Shown here: positions 1 through 9,901 of the stretch, in pieces
How positions within the stretch are numbered: the stretch's first letter is position 1
Layout of the letters: each line of letters starts with the position of its first letter
Assembly: GCA_027382625.1 (NCBI GenBank)
Contig: JAJKFJ010022839.1
Span: 1 to 64,000, forward strand
DNA length: 64,000 nucleotides
Origin: Tetmemena sp. SeJ-2015
Lineage: Eukaryota; Ciliophora; Spirotrichea; Sporadotrichida; Oxytrichidae
Reading direction: 5' to 3'
Notes under the pieces: generated by a model
What the model was told of the DNA's origin: nothing
The model's database searches: none
Seen by the model: the letters and a program-made list of their open reading frames with translations, nothing else
Made by a program: the position numbers and the translations under genes

Positions 1-918
1 ATTAAGGCTTTCCTGTTTTAACTTAGTGGCTTTTTATTCTTCTTTTCCTAAATAAAAAATAAATGAAATTATATGGAAGAAATGCTTACATGATGTTGGG
101 GGTTTGTGCAATATCTACGAGATGTGAGAGTGCGAGACCGAGATTTGCATTGTGTCATGGGGATTGATGGAGCAGGTGAGTTATTTGTTGAGAGTTGAGG
201 TAATTATGGTGAGTACCCAAACTGTGAGCTTGCTGCTGCAACTGAAATGGCAGGCTCTGGTGATGCATTAGCATCATCTGGGTTTGCTACTGCGTCTACG
301 AGTTCTTCTACTGCTTTGATCTTTACAAAAATATGAAAAGGTAACTTTCCTTTTATAAAAGGGGAAATAATTATAGTTAAATTAGATTTTCATAGATTTT
401 CATAGTTGTTCTTGTTTTAATGATTATGATTATAATCTTTTCTTTTTCTTCTTGTTCTGCTTGACTTATTGCTTGGACCAGGCATCTTAAAGTGTGACTG
501 ACTGCTTTGTGAAGCTCTAGAATCAATTTTAAATAGATAATTGAATGGCTGTGGGATTTGAGTGAGGTTAGCCGAGTCCCTATACTTTTGTGCGGCTTCA
601 CTTCGGTGGTCTAAGCGTTAAAGATTAATTATTATTCCTTCTCTTTCTAATATAGAAACTAGCAATACTTACTTATCTGGGGGGAGAGTTGGCCCTTGTG
701 ATTAATCTGAGAAAAGTCCACATACATATTCACAGGCGACTTCTTGGGTTGTATTTGCAATCTTGGAGAGACTGCAGACTTAGGAAGCTGCTGAGGCCCA
801 TCGGAATTTATCGTCTGAAACTTCTGCTGAACCTGCTGCCCATAAACAATAAAAAATAATCATAGAGGGGAGTTTCGTGGTGCGAGGACTGGAAATGAAT
901 AGAGGACATGAAATCCAT
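1..918 (-). CDS. Q/S-rich hypothetical protein, 5' part, runs off the left edge
   Basis: Translating with TAA/TAG as Gln gives a protein starting MDFMSSIHFQSSHHETPLYG at the ATG at 916-918. It continues through a 20 bp IES (841-860) into a Q/P/S-rich stretch (QLPKSAVSPRLQIQPKKSP) and a basic stretch (SSRTRRKRKDYNHNH, near 440-490). A 26 nt GTAAGT...TTAG intron at 647-672 keeps the frame. A further piece with VEELVDAVANPDDANAS follows from about 330 down to the window edge; an unresolved IES probably lies between about 330 and 400. No domain was recognised. Composition suggests a disordered, possibly nuclear, protein. The frame is well supported to about 420 and less so beyond. The 3' end is outside the window. 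Confidence 0.55.
841..860 (-). other. IES, 20 bp, pointer TATG
   Basis: CATA occurs at 841-844 and 861-864 (TATG on the coding strand). Excising one copy plus the intervening 16 bases joins ...ETPLY directly to GQQVQQKFQT in one frame and removes an in-frame TGA. At 20 bp it is the shortest candidate here. Confidence 0.65.
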
Positions 919-1032
919 CACTTCAAATTATAATGCAATTTATTCAGATTTACCAATTAAATTTAAAATTTATAATCCAAATGCAAAGTGATATCCTAAT
1001 TAACAAATCAAGAATGCTTATTTCACAATCAC

Positions 1033-4000
1033 TCACTTCTTTTAAATCGTAAGAGTGAGAGTCTTCTTAAGCTTACTAAACTTGGCCTGAACACTTTGTG
1101 GGTCAACCTAATAGCTCTTGAACTAGCTCTGATACTTGTAACTATAAAAGGGACAATTAAAACATTCCTCTTAACCTTACTTTGGGCTTTCAAGTAGGAT
1201 TTAAGTCTCTGATACATCCACATCTATTTCTCTTGCTGAGGATTCATCTTCTACGTTGAAAACTATGACAACTTAAGCATTGCTTTCTGTATAATCTGCA
1301 TTTGGAATAGTTTTACCAATCACCTCCACAATCTTAGGCTTTTGCTTTTTACTCTTCTGGCTTGGATTGAGGGTTTTAATCTTACTGTGGGAATGTGGTC
1401 GAATTGATTTCCTGTATCTTGCTTTTCTATTGAGGGGGTGGTTGAGTGACTCCTGGTATTCTAATGTTAGAGTTTACCTCGCTCTCTGTGTTCTTAGTCT
1501 CTGCTAGGGTAGGCATGTGAACCTTTGGAGCAGACTTCCCTAACTTCTACTTCTCTTAGTCCTTAACAAGCTTTTTCTTAACCTCTTTGAATTGAGCGAG
1601 GTCGTATTCCTTATAGTTGGTTTATAACAGCATTGAGGGGGGGGTAATCATTTCCGCTAATTAATTAATCGTGAGGTGTGAAATATCCTTACTAATGGAC
1701 GCCACTCAAGATAGCCGAAAACGCAAGCGGAAGCTGCCCGAGTTCCTCGAAGATCATGATCACTTCAACTACATGGCGGGACCTGCACGTCACATACCGG
1801 ACCAAGGCCTCATACCCTATCTGATTAGTATGGGCAGTCCGAGTCCTATCGTCCTACCAAAGTGGAAGAGGTAGAGTCCACCGAAGCTGAGAATCAGGGC
1901 CACGCACACCACCGATCAGCAGTTACTTGCAATCATGCTGCGCTACGGGACCCTCTGCCATGACCATAACATCCTGCTCAGCTACAATCAAGTGGCAAAA
2001 ATCACGGGCATCAAGGCCAGCACTGTCGCGATGATCGTTCAGAGGTGGCGCCGCAACGACTTCATTTATGAATCCTGGAGATCAAACTGAAGAAGCGTGC
2101 GAAAGATCCCCAGTGAGATCGAGGCGCTCATCACCAATGCCAAGCACCTGCTGGAGACGGCACACATGAGCCTCAAATCGCGTATTGACTACTACTAAGT
2201 GCGATTCGGGGCACCCAGGGTCTGCCCGGCCACGCTGGCCAAGCTCTTCCCGTCGGAACGAGGTATACTTCCGCTCAGGCAGCTACTCATACATTCGCAA
2301 GGGCGAGCGGCCGCGGGACCTGCAAGAGAGGCAGCTGGAGTTTGCCAAGACCATCACACGGTGAATGTTCGCCGGCCGCGAGGCGCACATTGGTAAGCGT
2401 ACCCTTAATCATGAGCCTGGCGATAGCTCTGCGTAATGTGAAGGTGCCATTGAAGTTCACCCCTAAGACGACCAGAGGCTAATCTCCGAGCATTTGCCTC
2501 ACCTCCTCAATCTCCTTTGCATACTTCTCGAGGATCACTCTCTGGAATGCCTACGGGTGGCCTGCCTTGTTCCGGAGCAGAGGGTGCTTGATACTCTCTT
2601 CTTTAGCTTGTGCCTCTTCGATCTCACTGCTGTCATCTAAGCGGATCACAATCTTGCCAAGGCCTTGCCTGTCCATTGCTCTCATGTCTTAATTCTCGAT
2701 CTGGCCATCTGGGAGTTGCTAGCCCAACGGGCCACCCTTCCCCGCTGACTGAGGCTGCTTGCCTGCGGCCGACTGCTTCCCTCCGTCTGGCTGCCCTTCT
2801 GAGTTGTCCACGTGGCCGACGAAGGCCCCAACGATGTGTAGCAAATAGAGCGAGTCCATCGGGTGCTGCATCGCGGCCAAGTAGTCATCCTGCTAATCCT
2901 CAGCAAAGGTGCGGAAGGAGGAGGTTACGCGGCTAGAGCTATGCCTGAGAGTGAACCACAGCTGCTATCAAGGACTCGACCATCCAGCCTGCCTCTCGAT
3001 GAGCCCCACTATTTATACTGAGAGATCAATGAGGCCCTGCTCAAGAGTCACGGGCTACAGTCCACTATCTGGGTGAGTATTGAAGGATCTCCACGAGTCT
3101 GGGACCTTGCCAAGCTTGGAAGTGAGGGCATAGGAAGGGCCTGGATATAACATGTAGCGCTGATAGTTCAAGTCGCCATCTAGGAGGAGCCTGGGTCGTA
3201 TGGCTGAACGAGACTTGCGATAGGGTGAACCTCGGGCAGGCCTCTATAGCAGGTGTAGCTCTGAATGTTGTCTGGGACTAGCCACTGCAGAATGCTTCAG
3301 ATTACTCCGAGCCCTCACGTGTGGGGGGTCAGCGAAGCGTCGATATCCCGGAGGTTGGCTAGCTTTCAAGCTTCGGATCGGCATATCTTGGTCCTTTGGA
3401 GGTAAGCTTGACTTGATCTCATGTTGTCTATTGGTTGTATCGGTGAGTGGGCATTGGTGGAGGTCACCCTCAACTTGGGTGGTCGGCTAGTCAAGCTCTG
3501 ATTGGCACTTCACTGGGGTCATCATGAGGCCCGGGGGACTGGAGTGCTTCGGCTGAGGCGCGGCCATAGTGGCTGTGATTAATTAAATTAAGACTATTAA
3601 GCTTCCAGCCAATCAAATCGCTTTATTAATTAATAGGAAAGGGGCTCAAACTGCTTGATGTGGCACACGGCTACTACTACTACTACTACTACTAGGGCCT
3701 TTTACCACTTGCAGCAGTTTGGGGTCCTTCTGATCAGAAATAGGTAAGTCAGCCATCTTGTATTTAACTTATTCATTCTCCTCAATAATCATATAAACCA
3801 ACTATTAGGAAGAACGAATGGGACCACTACTGAGTTACCCTTGCTGTCTTTGTACTTGCGCTTCTTCAGAAACTTAATGCTCTTCTTGTGAATCACAAAC
3901 TAGTCCTTTATCAGCTGCTGGAATTTCACTACTATGTAGTTCATTATTGACTTGAAAGGCCTGTCTCCTTCCTTTATTTTGTCTACTACACAGGAGTGCA

Positions 4001-4580
4001 CGTGGGCATCGTAGTGTATGCACTCCAAATCATCAAGTGATTTCCTAGTCCAAGGCCCATTGAAGGCAATTGGGATGACAAGCCAGTCGCGATCATTGCT
4101 AGTATCAGCCAAATCCTGTTACTTGTTAATAGGTTAAAGCACCTAATCGCAGTGAACTACATTCAAGTAAAGCTTGGGCTCTTCGAGAGGATCTGCCCTT
4201 TCATCGTTCTCTATGAACGACTCTTGAATTTGTGATTCTTGATAAGAGTCGAAGAGTTTTATTTAGGGCTCCTGTTTCTTGCTACCTTCAGTTGCACTCT
4301 CACTCTTGCTCACCCTCTTAGCAACGAGTGCCTTCATGCAGAAAGCGGGAGTTGAGACAATGGTTGACTTCTTGACCTCCTCGTCCTTCTCCTTTGCGAT
4401 CTCAGTCTTCATGTCCTTCATCTAGTCATCGATAAACTGCTTGTACTCTTCTGGAGAGGATGAAGATAAGTTGTCTAGGAATTTCCAAAACCCGTTTACT
4501 TAGTTCATCATCTGAGGGTTGGAAGAAAGCATCTTAGCCATATCTGTGCCTGCTAGCATACTCTAAAGACTTGCGTCCAT
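1033..4580 (-). CDS. PIH1-domain plus CS-domain protein (dynein-assembly/R2TP type), split by an insertion
   Basis: The N-terminal part (ATG at 4578-4580) starts MDASLQSMLAGTDMAKMLSS. It has a PIH1-type domain: PAFCMKALV, LYLNVVHCDQV, DWLVIPIAFNGPW, HSCVVDKIKEGDRPFKSIMN, and after a 65 bp IES LPISDQKDPKLLQ, then a polyserine tract. The C-terminal part lies at about 1640-1033 and looks like a CS (p23-like) domain: IVEVIGKTIPNADY, VVIVFNVEDESS, ILLESPK, VDPQSVQAKF, KKTLTLTI. PIH1 followed by CS is the normal architecture of PIH proteins, which help HSP90/R2TP assemble axonemal dyneins; fitting for a ciliate. The halves are separated by the GC-rich element at 1660-3634. The exact MDS junctions there are not resolved; read alone, the N-terminal piece meets TGA at 3646-3648. 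One frame switch near 1330 is probably an indel. Confidence 0.78.
1695..2364 (+). pseudogene. Truncated transposase-like ORF (HTH region only)
   Basis: Starts at the ATG at 1695 (MDATQDSRKRKRKLPEFLED, a basic start). It then has a helix-turn-helix-like block (TTDQQLLAIMLRYGT, LSYNQVAKITGIKASTVAMI, VQRWRRNDF) and a segment in the style of Tc1/mariner/IS630 transposases (IPSEIEALITN, VRFGAPRVCPATLAKLF, FRSGSYSYIRKGERPRDL). A TGA at about 2088 needs a one-base shift to continue, another shift is needed near 2250, and the frame ends at TGA 2362-2364. The DDE/D catalytic region expected downstream is absent; that space is taken by the opposing ORF. Family assignment rests on motif style only. Confidence 0.5.
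2287..3567 (-). CDS. Long convergent ORF of the GC-rich element, unknown function
   Basis: 427 codons from the ATG at 3565-3567 to TGA at 2287-2289. Only one internal TGA (2968-2970) interrupts it when TAA/TAG are read as Gln. It begins MAAPQPKHSSPPGLMMTPVK. The first 200 residues are P/S/R-rich and probably disordered. A later portion is better ordered: FRTFAEDQQDDYLAAMQHPM, IVIRLDDSSEIEEAQAKEES, PQAFQRVILEKYAKEIEE, LVVLGVNFNGTFTLRRAIA. It overlaps the 3' end of the opposing transposase-like ORF. I do not recognise the family. By position it could be an accessory protein of the element, comparable to the extra ORFs of ciliate TBE/Tec elements, but no sequence match is claimed. Confidence 0.45.
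3741..3805 (-). other. IES, 65 bp, pointer CCTA, in the PIH gene
   Basis: TAGG at 3741-3744 and 3806-3809 (CCTA on the coding strand). Removal turns a premature ...LPNSWFI-TGA ending into ...PFVLPISDQKDPKLLQ in frame. The resulting length from 4580 to the TGA at 3646 is an exact multiple of three. Confidence 0.8.
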
Positions 4581-4632
4581 TTTACCAGAAAGTTCTTTAG
4601 TAATTACGATTTAATTGAATTTCAAATTGTTA

Positions 4633-5058
4633 ATGCTTCAGTAGTTCATTAACATATCTATGCTGTTGGAGATAGGAGAGCAGTTCTGTAAGACGCTGTT
4701 TGATATGTCTGAGAGAGACCAGAGTAAAGTCAACTAGGCCATTAAGGACCTTAAACGCTTCTATAAGAAGCCTATCACTGGAATTGGTAACCCTCTCACC
4801 TCTTCTCAGTTGAACCCCTCTTCCAACTACAACAACTTCAGAGAGAACACTTCCAGCAACTTCTATAGCAGCAGTGCTGCCAATCACACCCTCACTCCAG
4901 ATGATAAAAGCAAGACAGGAGCGGCAGGATTGGGAGCAGGCACCAGCTTTGGAACCAGCAACAAACTCAACTTCAGACCCTTTGAGATGAATGAACACAG
5001 GAGTGGCGCCAAGACATTTGAGGGCTTCAAATCAGACTCATAAGGAACAATACTTTGA
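4633..5058 (+). CDS. Small hypothetical protein, 141 aa
   Basis: Open from the ATG at 4633 (MLQQFINISMLLEIGEQFCK) to TGA at 5056-5058 with TAG/TAA as Gln; 142 codons and no interruption. The N-terminal half is helical with Leu/Ile heptad spacing. A positively charged helix follows (SKVNQAIKDLKRFYKKPITG), then a low-complexity N/S/T/G-rich tail (SSNYNNFRENTSSNFYSSS) and a short basic end (HRSGAKTFEGFKSDS). It is divergent from the PIH gene with only 52 bp between the two ATGs, so the promoters must overlap. No family recognised. Confidence 0.65.
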
Positions 5059-5247
5059 TTATTCTTTTATTTAAAGGTGGACATTCTCAGCTCTACTCAC
5101 ATTAGAATTCTCAGCTTGTCAAAGATTAATAAGCCTTTTCCTTCTTCTCTAAATAAATGATAGATGCGTAGATCACTCATCGAAAATCTGTTCTTAACAA
5201 GTAACAGCAGTTTATAAGAGTATCATTACATCATTTATCTTCATTTT

Positions 5248-6158
5248 ATGAAGTTCTTGTCCAAAACTACTACTGGAAACCCTAAGTCTGCTAATAAGTC
5301 TGGTCAGAAACAGTCCTCCAACAGCGAAGCCAAGTAAACACACTCTACTCAAATTCCAAACTCAAGAGGCTTCTAGGGTTATCTGTCTGCGAATGAAAAC
5401 CTGCCCTCCTCCTAAGGTGAGAGATCTAATCTGATTGGAGTGCTCCTCAAAAACAAAAAACAAAGCGAGTAACTTTCCAGCATACTAGGAAACAACAGCG
5501 TCATTCAGAGCAGACCACAGTATTTTGGAAGCGCTTAGAGTGCAGGCACTAATTTGATATCCGCTCTGAGTATGATGCAGCTTTCCAACACTGAGAAGAC
5601 TTCCTCTGCTAAAGTTGGGAAGGATAAGCTGCTCAACTTAAATGCTAATGCCAGCGATGGAGAATCTGGAATGAACAGAGAGGAGAAGCAATTCATGAAC
5701 AAGCGATCTAAGTCCACTGCCAATAGGAAGAATAAGAAACGAGACTCTGAAGGCATGATCATGCTCCCACTATACTCCAACAAACTCAAATCTTCTAAAC
5801 AGCCCAACAGCTACGGAGGAATAACCACAGTCTCAGGTTTAAAGGAGCAGCATATCATGGTCAGGGAAAACGTTACAGCTCAAATATAGTCTCGAAAATC
5901 AAAGAACTTAGTTGATGGACCTCTCACTGCAAGCATTATTCCAATATAGTTGCTCTCTTTGATTTTAAGTTATAAAAGTTTTAAAATAGCTATACTAATT
6001 TTCAAAAAACGAGTCAAGGGAATAATGCAACTAGCTACATCCCTGAAATTCTATAAATCAATATCAATAACATGCAACAGCAACATCAATAGTATCCTGC
6101 AAAGAGCAGCCAGCACAAGAGGAGGAACATTTAGTCCATAAATATAACAGAAATTTGA
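5248..6158 (+). CDS. Hypothetical S/N/K-rich disordered protein
   Basis: Starts at the ATG at 5248 (MKFLSKTTTGNPKSANKSGQ) and reads without TGA, using many TAA/TAG Gln codons, through a low-complexity S/N/K/Q-rich protein. It has a basic cluster (MNKRSKSTANRKNKKRDSEG) that could serve as a nuclear localisation signal. Near 5945-6020 the frame is AT-rich and hydrophobic, so an additional unmapped IES is likely. Removing the 47 bp IES at 6025 shifts into MQQQHQQYPAKSSQHKRRNI and a TGA at 6156-6158. Without excision the frame would end near 6230. No domain recognised. Confidence 0.6.
6025..6071 (+). other. IES candidate, 47 bp, pointer ATGCAAC
   Basis: ATGCAAC occurs at 6025-6031 and 6072-6078. 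Excision changes the frame into a Gln-rich C-terminus typical of neighbouring genes. The 7 bp exact repeat supports it; no homologue is available to prove the joined frame. Confidence 0.5.
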
Positions 6159-6326
6159 AAATCATAGTCCTAAAATCTATAGTTACTACTAATCTATATT
6201 TAATGAGAGGAAGCAAATTATAAAGACTTGAATATATTTCATATATTTTTTAAGTTTAAACATCCAACTATTGGCTTTTCCTCTTTTATTAACTCTGAAT
6301 TCTTAAGAAAATAGAAATAATCCGAA

Positions 6327-7016
6327 ATGAGCGAAGATTGGGAGGAGTTCAACGAAATCTAGAGAGTATCTTAAAAACAAGTTATTCCCACACGTGAATC
6401 CTAATTTAACCAGGTAAATTAATCAGTCTAAGATTGCAGAGATGATTAAAAAGCCTCAGTTTCACAAGTGTAGGTCTCTCAGAGTATTAAAATTCCTAAT
6501 CTAGCATAATCTACTTTGGACGCCGAAAGTCAAGCTAACCTAGAGAAAGAGTTGTTTAAAAAGCTGGAGACACAGAGAGATGAGATTCTAAAGCTCAAGG
6601 TGAGTATAAATGGGCTAATGAATGACAAATTTGTATTGAAAGGCTTTTAAGAAGTGCAATCTTTCTCTGCAAATTAGGCAACTATAGATCACTATAAATC
6701 CCAATCTCAGAACTTAATCATGTTTAAAGCCCTTTAATCCAAACTTGGTCTGCCTGCAAATGGAATATAAGCAATAAATTCAGGTCCTAAAAATGAAAAA
6801 GAAGTCTTTTGTAAGAGAAAAGAAAGCAAAGGATCTAAATAAATGATTAAAGGGAAATTCTTCACTCTCTTAAATGGTGGTATAGAAGAGATCAGTGAGA
6901 AAGAATATCTAGAGTAGTTGCTTATATATGTGCAAATTACTAAAAAGTACTATCACTAGTATGATGTAGCAGTAAAGAAAAATTAAATGCCGAGGAAGTA
7001 GATAAATAAGTACTGA
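6327..7016 (+). CDS. Hypothetical coiled-coil protein, 229 aa, uninterrupted
   Basis: A clean 230-codon frame from the ATG at 6327 (MSEDWEEFNEIQRVSQKQ) to TGA at 7014-7016, with about 20 in-frame TAA/TAG codons and no IES. The N-terminus is Q/V/S-rich. Residues about 75-105 form a probable coiled coil (SQANLEKELFKKLETQRDEI, LKLKVSINGLM). The C-terminal part is lysine-rich (LEQLLIYVQITKKYYHQYDV). It is convergent with the next gene (76 bp apart). I do not recognise a family. It is a useful calibration that the ciliate code applies here. Confidence 0.7.
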
Positions 7017-7091
7017 GAATAATCTATTTTTTAGTAAATTAAGTTATTTATATAAATTTTTTGTACTTATTTTTCCTATTTTAATTACACT

Positions 7092-7322
7092 TCATGCATT
7101 TTAGAGAGTTGACTCTAAATTTTTCATGACTTTGATGAGTTGACTGTGCTTCTTCACTAGCAGTTAAAAAAGTTCCACTTTGCTGAGACTCAATATCTCT
7201 GGAGGTTGAAATCTGATAGCTTTCTCAACCATGAAAACCTCCTCCTTCATTTTGGGTTGCTCTGACATGACTTCTTCCAGAGAACCCATTTCAGAATAGT
7301 CGTTCGTATTTGTTGAGTCCAT
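7092..7322 (-). CDS. Very small hypothetical protein, 76 aa
   Basis: ATG at 7320-7322 to TGA at 7092-7094, 77 codons, one TAA read as Gln. Acidic N-terminus (MDSTNTNDYSEMGSLEEVMS) and an amphipathic helical C-terminal half (ILSLSKVELFQLLVKKHSQL, IKVMKNLESTLQNA). The compact helix with Leu/Val spacing suggests a small protein-protein interaction domain or an isolated MDS of a longer gene. Nothing upstream within 240 bp extends it in frame. Confidence 0.5.
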
Positions 7323-7564
7323 AAAATATTAATTACTGTTGAGTTAGTTTTATAATAATTACTAATTCTTAATAAATAAAAGAGAGATAAAATGAAATCA
7401 AATGTTTAACTCTAAGTAAAATCTAACCTTAAAATCATCGCAAATATTTTCTCATTCTTCACTCTTCTAAGTATTTAGAGTCAAACCCTCATTTCAGTCA
7501 TAAAAGGGTAATCTTGAAGCTCAGAAATCAATAAAAATCTGTCTCAGGGATTTGAACTAGTTTC

Positions 7565-9571
7565 TCAGAATATGATCTTTGCTGTGGGATGCTGTTGCCT
7601 TGTGATCTTCTTGAAGTATTTGATGAACAAAGTAGAGTCTTAGCAAGCCATATGATCCAAGTTCACTCTCTAAAGAACGAATCTCTTATACTGATGATAC
7701 TCATCCAAGCCGCACTCGTTCCGCATCTACTTCTAGTGGATCAAAAATGGAGAAAGTTATATTGCTTGATCAATATAATCCTCCTTCTTTCTTGAAGAGC
7801 TGTCGGCTTTGGCATCAAGATTTCCTTAAGAAGAAGAGGCTTTGAGCTCAGATGAATTTTTAATCAAAGGAGAATATCTATCAATGAAGACTTTGGCTTT
7901 CATTTGTTGGTCTTCATAGCTGTAGTATATGTTCTCAATCTTCGCAACCTTGAAATTGAAAATCATCTAAGAGGGATCAATTTTATTGCTATCGACTACC
8001 TCTAACTAGGCAGAAACTTCGTTTAGCTCAGGCAGAGACTTGCTTCTTCTCGGGCTTGAAGTTCTTTCATCATTGATTTTAGGTGCTTCAGCTTTGAAGC
8101 TTAATCTCATTGGCGAAACTGATGAAAGTTGTTAGGACTCTGATTCCTACTACTCGCCAAGTTTGTTGTAGAACGCCAAAGAAGAAGCCTTGATGTTGCT
8201 AGGGGACAGTTTGTACCACTCAAAGTTTCCTTCAGCGATAACTCCATTCAAAATGCTTGTTTCGCACAGATTGTTGGCTTTGATCTCTCTCTAAACTTCA
8301 ACTCTCTTCTCTAGAATTGTTTTCTCAAGAACATGTAGAGGAGTATCCGCTTGAACTCTCTTAGCATTTACTCTAAGTGAGGAGGGGACACTTTTCTAAA
8401 CAGTGGACTACTCTTGTTTCACTTAAACTTTTCTAGTTGAAGAATACTCAGGACTCTTGACAACTTCCTCCTTTTGATTCCTTCTTCTCTTGTTTTGAAG
8501 ACTAACTTAATATTTCATGCTTTCTTCTTTGAGTGCAGCCACAGCATAAGGATTTGATTGCCTTGGTTCATTGATGTACTACCTTTCAATCTCAATTGAA
8601 ACTTATTAAATCAGCTTATTAGTTATCACTTTTTTAATTACATAAACTTGAGAAGTACGATCAGCGTCCTCGTGACTAATCAGTTAAGTCGTTGTCGTCT
8701 CTTAAACTTGCTGCTTCCTCATCATGGCATTTTTCTTCTCCTTGAGCTTTTTATCCAGCTTCTTTTGGCAAACCTTTCGCAACCTCGACTATTTGGTCAC
8801 TGATGGCTCTTTCTTTAAATGGTCAAAGACTTTTGAGTTAGTGTCGTAGTCTAAGTCATCAAAGGACTAGAAGGACTGTAAAGATGAAAGGTTGTCAATC
8901 GATTCAAGCTAGTTGGCTCGGGAGGATCTCTAGTTTGAAAAATCCTACTCATTCAACAAAGACAAGGCAAGGGAGTTCAAAGAAGAGTGTTGTTATTTTT
9001 CTTAAAGAAGGTGGTCTTTGTTTTGCCTGCGGTTCGGGGTATCCATCAGACCAAACTAAGGAGTTGAGTTTCCTTTGCCAGGCTGCTACTTCTTGCCCCT
9101 TAAAGGAGTTTTCCTTTAATTTTGACATACAGCCTTAACATCACTCTTAGAGACCTCAGATATCATTTTCTAAGATTTCTAAGCGATTATTTGCTATTCT
9201 TGCTTGACTTTTCTTGTCCTCACTTCATTGTTGACTGAGACTTGTTGGAATTTCATTTCTCTTTTGACTATCTTGACTTCTTAACTCTTTGTCATAGGAG
9301 TAAAGGGCTGGAGCTTGTCAGAGTAGTGTAAGAGACGAAGGTCCTCTTGCTTTTGCTTCTGGATAGTCTTGGTTTTAGCCTCTCTAGGGAAGCGAGTTCT
9401 CAAAGCTTGACAGCTCTCAGCATCAATAGAAACTTCTGCTTTGGGTTTGGCCTTGGTGGATGACTTAGTATTTTAAATTTATCTTTCCTTAAGTGCTGAC
9501 TGTTGTTTGACTGGGTTCTGAGACCTCTTGGCAGATCTAGTGACTGGTGTGTTAGTAGAAATGATTTTCAT
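7565..9571 (-). CDS. Large K/Q/S-rich hypothetical protein, about 668 aa
   Basis: 669 codons from the ATG at 9569-9571 (MKIISTNTPVTRSAKRSQNP) to TGA at 7565-7567, with TAA/TAG as Gln; I checked the frame at several places and found no break or IES. Charged and low-complexity throughout, rich in Lys, Gln, Ser and Glu. It has helical, coiled-coil-prone stretches (LRKVCQKKLDKKLKEKNAMM), several SP/TP sites (SSPRRSKSLPELNEV) and an ordered-looking C-terminus (FLIHQKQMRNECGLDEYHQY). Composition resembles cytoskeletal or centrosomal scaffold proteins, but no signature is present, so no function is assigned. Confidence 0.68.
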
Positions 9572-9901
9572 GGTTGCTTTTATTCTCAAAATTCGGTGAC
9601 TTTTGTGAGAGTTCTGTTGTAGTTTTGTGTGGCTTGGTTTGAGGGTTTGGATTTGAGATTAGGGTATTGAACAGAATTAACTGATTTAAATTTATAATAA
9701 TTTAATAAGTAGGTTCCTGCGAGCAATAATAGCCAATACATTTCTACCCTCACTCTCCTTAACATATCAGAAAGGGAGAAAATTTGAAAATTCAAAATGC
9801 AAGTTCTAGCCTACTACTCCTCAGACGGGTTATAGAAAGAGGGTAGAGATATATATATATATGCGTTGAAATATTTATAATCCTATATTCTTTGAGCTAT
9901 T
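9572..9901. other. AT-rich intergenic spacer with (AT)n run
   Basis: 330 bp between two genes on the minus strand. It contains an (AT)n microsatellite at about 9848-9862. No supported coding signal; a short minus-strand ORF here is AT-rich and has no Gln-codon enrichment. Confidence 0.5.

Larger units (their letters stand above)
1660..3634. mobile_element. GC-rich transposon-like insertion inside the PIH gene
   Basis: About 2 kb whose base composition (clearly more GC) differs from everything around it. It lies between the two halves of the PIH gene. A 10 bp direct repeat ATTAATTAAT flanks it at 1660-1669 and 3625-3634. Just inside, TTAATTAATTAATC (left) and its imperfect inverse TTAATTTAATTAATC (right, complement of about 3577-3591) form a weak inverted pair. 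It carries two convergent ORFs: a transposase-like N-terminus on + (1695-2364) and a long ORF on - (2287-3567). Both use TAG/TAA as sense, so the element belongs to the ciliate lineage. No C4A4 telomere-type ends like those of Oxytricha TBE elements are present. Its size and the missing catalytic half suggest a deletion derivative. Confidence 0.6.

Noticed and set aside
1671..3566. Bacterial contamination explaining the GC-rich stretch
   Set aside because: Its ORFs need TAG/TAA as sense codons and the stretch sits precisely inside a ciliate gene.
1660..3634. Calling the GC-rich element an Oxytricha TBE transposon
   Set aside because: No CCCCAAAA-type termini or long terminal inverted repeats, too short, and the catalytic domain is missing; kept as transposon-like only.
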